NCBI GenBank assembly: GCA_037447655.1
Contig: JBBHKE010001012.1
Span: forward strand, 1 to 64,000
Length of the DNA stretch: 64,000 nt
Direction of reading: 5' to 3'
From: Zygnema cylindricum
Taxonomy: Eukaryota > Streptophyta > Zygnematophyceae > Zygnematales > Zygnemataceae
Shown here: piece by piece, positions 60,201 through 64,000 of the stretch
Layout of the letters: every line of letters begins with the position of its first letter
Position numbering within the stretch: the stretch's first letter is position 1
Notes under the pieces: generated by a model
What the model was told of the DNA's origin: nothing
What the model saw: only the letters and a program-made list of their open reading frames with translations
The model's database searches: none
Translations under genes and position numbers: made by a program

Positions 60201-60862
60201 TAGAGCTTTATAATAAAATAAGTACCCAACTGGAGAAAACCATAAAAAACACATGCAAAATAAGGTTTTCGAAAAATACATAAAACAGGATTAATAAGAT
60301 AGATAATTTTGTATGTTTTTTACTTAGTTGATATCAAATCATTATGATTTAAGAAAAAGTTGCAGATTTTTAGGGTTTTTTTTTTTTACGACCGAATTAT
60401 AACTCACCGTATAGACAAAATTCCCGATCGCTCTATCGCATCCATTCTCCAAACAAGCCTGCATTTGAAAATAATTCAAATATAAATTATTTCGTTTAAA
60501 TTTATATTTATTTGAGATATGAAAAAGAAAAAGAAAAAGAAAAAAGAGAATTCACAATCAAGGAAGGTAATGGACGGACACACAAATGGACAAAATAGCA
60601 ATTGGAACATGAAACGTAAACTAGAACATCTAAAAATGGGAAAAAAGGAAGAAAATATTAAATAAGAATGTAATCAAAATAAAAGATGCAATGTAATTAT
60701 AATACTTAGAAAACAACTTGGAAAAGAAAAGTAAAACTTTACCTCCTTTATAACTTCACAAAGATTCACGGTCACTTTTGAATTGGCTAAAACGTTTTGA
60801 GCAGTTTTCTCCTCCAATCCACAGCGAAGAAATAACTGAAAAGTTTCTTCTTTCCCTTCCAT
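44756..60862 (-). CDS. Glutaminyl-tRNA synthetase, 23 exons, plant-type
   Basis: Charges tRNA-Gln with glutamine (class I, cytosolic type). Exons on minus: 60862-60743, 60458-60408, 59475-59404, 58604-58505, 57220-57125, 56756-56695, 56285-56190, 55743-55630, 54870-54718, 53891-53836, 53403-53313, 52739-52653, 52194-52002, 51707-51609, 51183-51052, 50194-50058, 49011-48915, 48449-48354, 48061-47961, 47411-47303, 46837-46745, 46434-46302, 44853-44756. All introns are GT-AG and phases agree at every junction; about 795 residues. Exons 1-6 code the eukaryotic N-terminal appended domain (to WADGKIAR), 7-8 a Lys/Pro-rich linker, 9 the HIGH motif ([16 protein letters not shown]), 10-11 [17 protein letters not shown], 14 [14 protein letters not shown], 15 the KMSKS equivalent (VLSKRK), 16 [17 protein letters not shown], 18-23 the anticodon-binding barrel, ending [17 protein letters not shown]-stop. 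Two defects: exon 12 lacks the usual GHAYV segment, and exon 13 shows an apparent 2-nt deletion (about 52156-52162). Either functional with assembly errors or a young pseudogene. Confidence 0.92.
45185..45360. repeat. Small inverted-repeat element (CACCGTC...ATCG family) in GlnRS last intron
   Basis: Left end tttactgcccatcgctgtta and right end rc acttcaccgtccatcgtttt are related imperfect inverted repeats, followed inwards by TTAGTGTAAA. Same family as the copies near 57671, 60982 and 62148. Confidence 0.5.
49015..49200. repeat. GA-rich (plus) tract, CT-rich on GlnRS sense strand
   Basis: (GGGA)n/(GA)n directly upstream of the exon 17 acceptor in transcript direction; the tract merges with the acceptor's pyrimidine tract. 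Confidence 0.85.
49220..49602. mobile_element. hAT-type MITE in GlnRS intron 16
   Basis: 383 bp with 15-bp perfect terminal inverted repeats TAGTGTTGGGTATCG and an exact 8-bp target duplication GTTAGAAG (49212-49219 and 49603-49610). This size and duplication length are typical of non-autonomous hAT transposons. The inside is full of ATCGATATATCGAT palindromes and holds adjoining C and G homopolymers (49370-49431). No coding capacity. Confidence 0.88.
50200..50650. repeat. GA-rich (plus) tract upstream of GlnRS exon 16 acceptor
   Basis: About 450 bp of imperfect gggaggga/gagaaag units; sense strand pyrimidine-rich. The 142- to 199-codon frames on both strands are low-complexity shadows. Confidence 0.85.
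51052..51183 (-). CDS. GlnRS exon 15 (KMSKS-type loop)
   Basis: 44 codons: [20 protein letters not shown], then [25 protein letters not shown] is the GlnRS form of the class I KMSKS ATP-binding loop. This exon carries the strongest plant-type signature in the window. Confidence 0.92.
51415..51598. repeat. GA microsatellite in GlnRS intron 14
   Basis: (GA)n interspersed with G runs, close to the exon 14 donor; CT-rich in the transcript. Confidence 0.85.
51780..52001. repeat. CT-rich (plus) tract after GlnRS exon 13 donor
   Basis: The transcript is purine-rich right after the donor (GTGAGAGGGAGAGAG), the reverse polarity of the acceptor-side tracts. Confidence 0.7.
52002..52194 (-). CDS. GlnRS exon 13 with apparent frameshift
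   Basis: Frame A gives [13 protein letters not shown], which matches the plant DEIK-x-RE segment. Frame B then gives [20 protein letters not shown]. The switch lies in GAGAG at about 52156-52162; one more GA would join them. An alternative acceptor (AATAAAAG) would start at PESPWRNRP in frame but has no pyrimidine tract. Confidence 0.75.
52653..52739 (-). CDS. GlnRS exon 12, shortened
   Basis: 29 codons between a T10-GTGGAG acceptor and a GTCACC donor. It has SDYF and [10 protein letters not shown], where the family normally has AVELIRRGHAYVDHQ. Five residues (GHAYV) are missing, including the Tyr equivalent to E. coli Tyr211, which contacts glutamine. The first nine residues also diverge from the family. 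Confidence 0.65.
54046..54140. repeat. (GA)n microsatellite in GlnRS intron 9
   Basis: Near-perfect GA dinucleotide run of more than 90 bp, followed by (GAAA)n; pyrimidine-rich in the transcript, upstream of exon 10. Confidence 0.95.
54718..54870 (-). CDS. GlnRS exon 9 (HIGH signature)
   Basis: 51 codons, phase 0 at both ends. It opens [15 protein letters not shown], close to the plant enzyme's start of the catalytic domain, and closes at HIGHAK. Acceptor GGAAAATTCAG; the donor is GTCAAA, weaker than its neighbours. Confidence 0.9.
54871..55440 (-). repeat. Tandem decoy array: splice acceptor plus exon 9 start
   Basis: In GlnRS intron 8 the module T-rich + CTGGAAAATTCAG + GTCCACACGG (the real exon 9 start at 54870) recurs in decayed form near 54970, 55070, 55190, 55345 and 55420 on the minus strand. 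The translated starts are related: VHTEIFF (real), VHTLVFK, STRISFK, GRHEHLL, VLTDVFY, SMESFFI. Spacing is about 75-150 bp, with A/T-rich linkers containing TA and CA repeats. Confidence 0.65.
55800..56175. repeat. CT-rich (plus) tract after GlnRS exon 7 donor
   Basis: Purine-rich in the transcript, starting right after the exon 7 donor and filling most of intron 7. Confidence 0.8.
57238..57283. repeat. (GA)n microsatellite upstream of GlnRS exon 5
   Basis: 46 bp of GA on plus, so CT in the transcript, 18 nt upstream of the exon 5 acceptor. Confidence 0.9.
57551..57645. repeat. Three tandem 33-bp repeats in GlnRS intron 4
   Basis: tgttaataacactatttaag units start at 57551, 57584 and 57617, nearly identical. 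The transcript strand has an open frame of LNSV(I/V)NIVS repeats, probably by chance of the 33-bp period. Confidence 0.85.
57671..57856. repeat. Small inverted-repeat element in GlnRS intron 4
   Basis: Left TACACTGCCAACCGCTATTA and right rc CACACCGTCCATTATTATTA are imperfect inverted repeats of the same family as 60982-61551, followed inwards by GAGTTA. Confidence 0.5.
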
Positions 60863-60981
60863 CTCGCACGATGCCCTTCCAAGATTTGCGAGCCACAAAG
60901 TTTTTGTTAAAATAACCAAGGATGGTTTTAGTGGACGGTTTGAACAGTTTGAACATTCGACATTTCTGCGTACTAAAAGTA
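60863..60981 (-). promoter_or_regulatory. GlnRS proximal upstream region (about 120 bp)
   Basis: The only sequence between the GlnRS ATG and a MITE. No clear TATA box within it; the MITE end contributes TATATAA-like sequence (agtatataacg at 61006-61016). Promoter position is inferred from location only. Confidence 0.35.
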
Positions 60982-61551
60982 CAGTACACCGTCAATCGCT
61001 ATTAGAGTATATAACGCCAATTCGGTGCCCTTTTTTCAAAAAAAAAACACAAAAAATACAATCCATAATTATATTTTTTCCATTATTCTAATTAGGGTTT
61101 TTTTTCAATTAGCGTCAATAATGGAAGTACACTGCGATGGAAATAGTGTGGCGTACGAACAGGATATTTCCGTATGAAATGGTACTTTTTGAATTACAAA
61201 GGCATAAAAAGACACTTAACATTATTGCTCACACATGTGAATGTGCACTAGAAGAAAGAGATGCAAACTCGTCGAAAAAAATCACGTTCTCATATGTTGG
61301 TCCGTCGACCGTGTGAACAGCGCGACGGCGTACGAATTGTCAGATTTTATAGGAATACATATATTACTGTAGACATTGAAAGGGCGGGTATTTATTATTC
61401 AGGACAACCCAAATTACAGTCGGGGATTAATTAGTATATATATTTTGTTTCAAAAAAAAAAAAATCCCGATTAGTGTTAATAACACTAAATTTTTTTTTA
61501 CTCTATTTATTCCTTTACTAGTTTACTCTAATAGCGATTGACGGTGTACTG
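60982..61551. mobile_element. Tc1/mariner-like MITE just upstream of GlnRS
   Basis: 570 bp with perfect terminal inverted repeats of at least 29 bp (CAGTACACCGTCAATCGCTA, then TTAGAGTA), flanked by TA on both sides (60980-60981; 61552-61553). CAGT termini with a TA target site are the Tc1/mariner pattern. No coding capacity. Family members with variant ends lie at 45185, 57671, 62148 and, as single ends, near 62788 and 63320. Confidence 0.8.
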
Positions 61552-61820
61552 TACTGTACCGTAACGGACCAACAAGTTCGAGGTACACTTTTTTATGAGC
61601 ACTCCATGTATCGTACAGCGGAACATAATCCGTACGCTCATACCCTTCCGTGCCGTAGATACGTTACAGCATAGATGTCCCATGCGCATAACACGCACGA
61701 TTAAACAAACGATTACTACGTAAAGTGCGCATCAAACGATTTCGGAATTTTTAAAATTCGTACCTTATTTTTACTTTCAAATTTCAAAAATTTTAAATAT
61801 TCAATACATAAAAAAAATGA

Positions 61821-62012
61821 AAAGTTCAGCGAACTAGCGGCGAGCGCCGGAATTTACGGCGTCTTTAAAAAGTTCAGCGAACTAACGGCGAGCCCGGAAT
61901 TTACGGCCGTCTTTAAAAAGTTCAGCAAACTAACGGCGAGCGCCGGAATTTACGGCGTCTCTAAAAAGTTCAGCGAACTAGCGGCGAGCGCCGGAATTTA
62001 CGGCATCTCCAA
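61821..62012. repeat. Four tandem 48-bp repeats
   Basis: Units start at 61821, 61869, 61917 and 61965 with aaagttcagc, then gaactagcgg, gagcgccggaatttacggc. GC-rich against an AT-rich background, with a GCCG...CGGC hairpin in each unit. No reading frame stays open. Confidence 0.9.
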
Positions 62013-62147
62013 CGGCGGTTTCCTTTTGAAGACGGAGTGGGGGACAAATAAAAATACGCGCGCGCAAATGAAGCAAAGTCTTTTTTTTAATGTCCGTACA
62101 ATATTCCGTAAAATCTAAGACGTCCGAAATCTACGAAATTTACGAAA

Positions 62148-62654
62148 CTACACCGCGAATCGTAATTAGAGTAAATTACTCTAATTCGGTCGCTCGAAAT
62201 TTTGACTCTATCACATCAAATAGAGTAATCGATTCTAATTTTTTCATTATTCTAATTTAGGTAAGGTTTAATTAGCGTTTTTAATTCTAATATATGTTTG
62301 TTTTAAATAGTGTGGAGTACGGACGACGTCCGACCGTGCAAAGTTGTACTTTTTTAAGTAAAAAAGTACAAATAATGATTTAATACAGGCCATTATCATG
62401 TAATTGCGTTTTAACAAAACGCGTAATGCGAACGTCATAGTGACGATAAACTGTACGTTTTGTCAGATTCTGTACGAATACCTTATTTACAGTAGAGGAT
62501 ATTAACTTGCCAAATTAGAGTACACCGCATAAATTAGAGTAAATTCCTTTTTGAAACAGCTCTATCACATAAATTAGAGTAAATTACTCTAATTATTTTT
62601 TTCTCTTTTTTTACTCTAATTTTTTCATTACTCTAATTACGATGCGCGGTGTAG
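62148..62654. mobile_element. Second MITE of the CACCG family, possibly with a nested short copy
   Basis: Left CTACACCGCGAATCGTAATT and right rc CTACACCGCGCATCGTAATT differ at one base, both followed inwards by AGAGTAA. Inside, another ACACCGCATAAATTAGAG at 62523 could pair with the same right end, giving a 130-bp derivative or nested copy. Confidence 0.65.
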
Positions 62655-64000
62655 CGAATACTACGTAGTTTTCGGAAAAAGTCCAAATCCGTACGAATGC
62701 GACTTCTATGCGTTACAGTACTGATGTGGGATCCGTACTCTCATACCCTTCCGTGTCGTAAATAGTAAATACGTTACCGATGTGTAGTGCAGAACACCGT
62801 GAATCGTTATTAGTGTAACCCGGCGCATATAGACGATGATTGTAGTTCGGACCTTTAGTGTGGCATAGTCAAAGGCTTCATCATTTGGAGGAGTTTGTAC
62901 TTTGTAGTGTTTGTGCGGTCTGGTTTTTGTTGTTTCTTTTTGTTGTACTTGCCTACTTTTCGTGCTTTTAGTCCTTCAAGGTTTTGGTCTTCTCCCTTTG
63001 ATGGGCATCAACTCTTTTTAGTTACAATCGTGTTTTGTACTTTGATGGTTTTACCATCTCTTTTTTGGAAATAAAATCATGAAATGTAAAGAAGTTATCA
63101 GTGGAAATAAACAAATAGTATTATAAGCTCTATTTTGGGTTGGCTAACCTATCCCTAACAACACATTAAACACACATAACACTAACAATTTCGCGCGATT
63201 GTAAGGTTGTGTATCGGGTAATTTCATATAGGGATGATTCTTACACGTTGAGATATAGAACAGTGAAACGGCCCCATATATCTCTCCGCGACCAACAAAA
63301 AATAACGCTATGTGTTTGGTACACCGTGAATCGTTATTAGCGTATAGAAATTATTAGTGTGAATAAAGAATAAGTGTCATTTACGCTAATTTGTGTATCA
63401 ATCCCATTATCAAAAAAATGTTTAATTCTAATTTCTCCATGACGCTGATTTAGGTATACATGATCTGCCGCCATAACATATACGTTAAAATAGGTGGAAG
63501 TACAAATTATGACAATCCGTACGACGTCGAGTCTTTCCAGTGTAAAAATCCATAATTCTATTTTGGGTTTGCGGATATACAATAATTACGCCGTTCATAA
63601 TTATACACTAAAATAGGAACGGGTAAAAACAGACGAAACGTACGAGTTTATGTACTTTCATTTACGTTCATTCATGATTATAATAAGTGAATGTTTCGCA
63701 CGCGGTGAATTGATAACAGTAAAAAAGGTGCGAGGACAACATAGGGCGAAACGTACATTGTCACGTCATACAGTCGATTGCATGCATCGGGTTGTTAAAC
63801 GCAGTTACGTTATAATGCTACGTAACCGTACAATTTTAATATGTTTATTCAGTTCAAATATGTGTTGTACAATCAACGAAACTATAACGGAAGGTATTCT
63901 ATGTTTACGTTTCGTTTCACATAACGTACATTGAACTCTGTGATTGATTTTAATTTCCTTGTCGTTCGCGGGGTGAACGAACGTTCTGTGACGTTAAATA
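62655..64000. other. Intergenic DNA with single MITE ends, no gene recognised
   Basis: ACACCGTGAATCGTTATTAG occurs at about 62790 and 63322 without an obvious partner in the window. The rest is AT-rich with no convincing coding frame. Confidence 0.4.

Overview
The window is eukaryotic nuclear DNA: spliced genes with GT-AG introns, nested LTR retrotransposons, MITEs, long low-complexity tracts and an assembly gap (Ns, 27799-28589). The best lineage clue is a glutaminyl-tRNA synthetase whose core reads like the land-plant enzyme (for example [14 protein letters not shown] and [18 protein letters not shown]), so a streptophyte (charophyte alga or plant) is my best guess. The species is not identifiable by eye.

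Layout. (1) 556-4228, minus: a 5' gene portion with four phase-0 exons coding for ankyrin repeats and a WWE-like domain; it runs off the left edge. (2) 6556-9578, minus: a 5'-truncated Ty1/copia element (TE-A), bordered by a tRNA-derived element. (3) 11088-28690, minus: a three-level nest of copia elements. TE-D contains TE-B, inserted in its RNase H region, and TE-B contains TE-C, inserted at its protease active site. (4) 29947-40426, plus: copia element TE-F with target duplication AAAGA, interrupted in its reverse transcriptase by the minus-strand, internally deleted TE-E (34214-38377). TE-F itself sits in an older reverse-transcriptase-like remnant. (5) 44756-60862, minus: a glutaminyl-tRNA synthetase gene that I could assemble into 23 exons with consistent phases, from ATG to stop, apart from one apparent 2-nt frameshift and one short in-frame deletion. 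(6) 60863-64000: a MITE-rich upstream region.

All six copia copies are decayed (stops, frameshifts, mutated catalytic residues). They share three traits: a primer-binding site matching the anticodon arm of initiator tRNA-Met (half-tRNA priming as in Drosophila copia); a gag reading frame that starts inside the LTR and reads through the primer-binding site; and, in the TE-B/D/E/F LTRs, a tRNA-like module with a Pol III B box, always antisense to the element and about 170-220 bp from the LTR start (about 416 bp in TE-D, where a CT expansion of about 290 bp intervenes).

Both host genes have introns holding several decayed tandem copies of 'polypyrimidine + AG + first codons of the next exon' upstream of the true acceptor. 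Together with the antisense LTR modules, this is the most unusual signal in the window. All coordinates come from reading the sequence by eye; splice junctions rest on GT/AG, phase and family similarity, not on transcript data.
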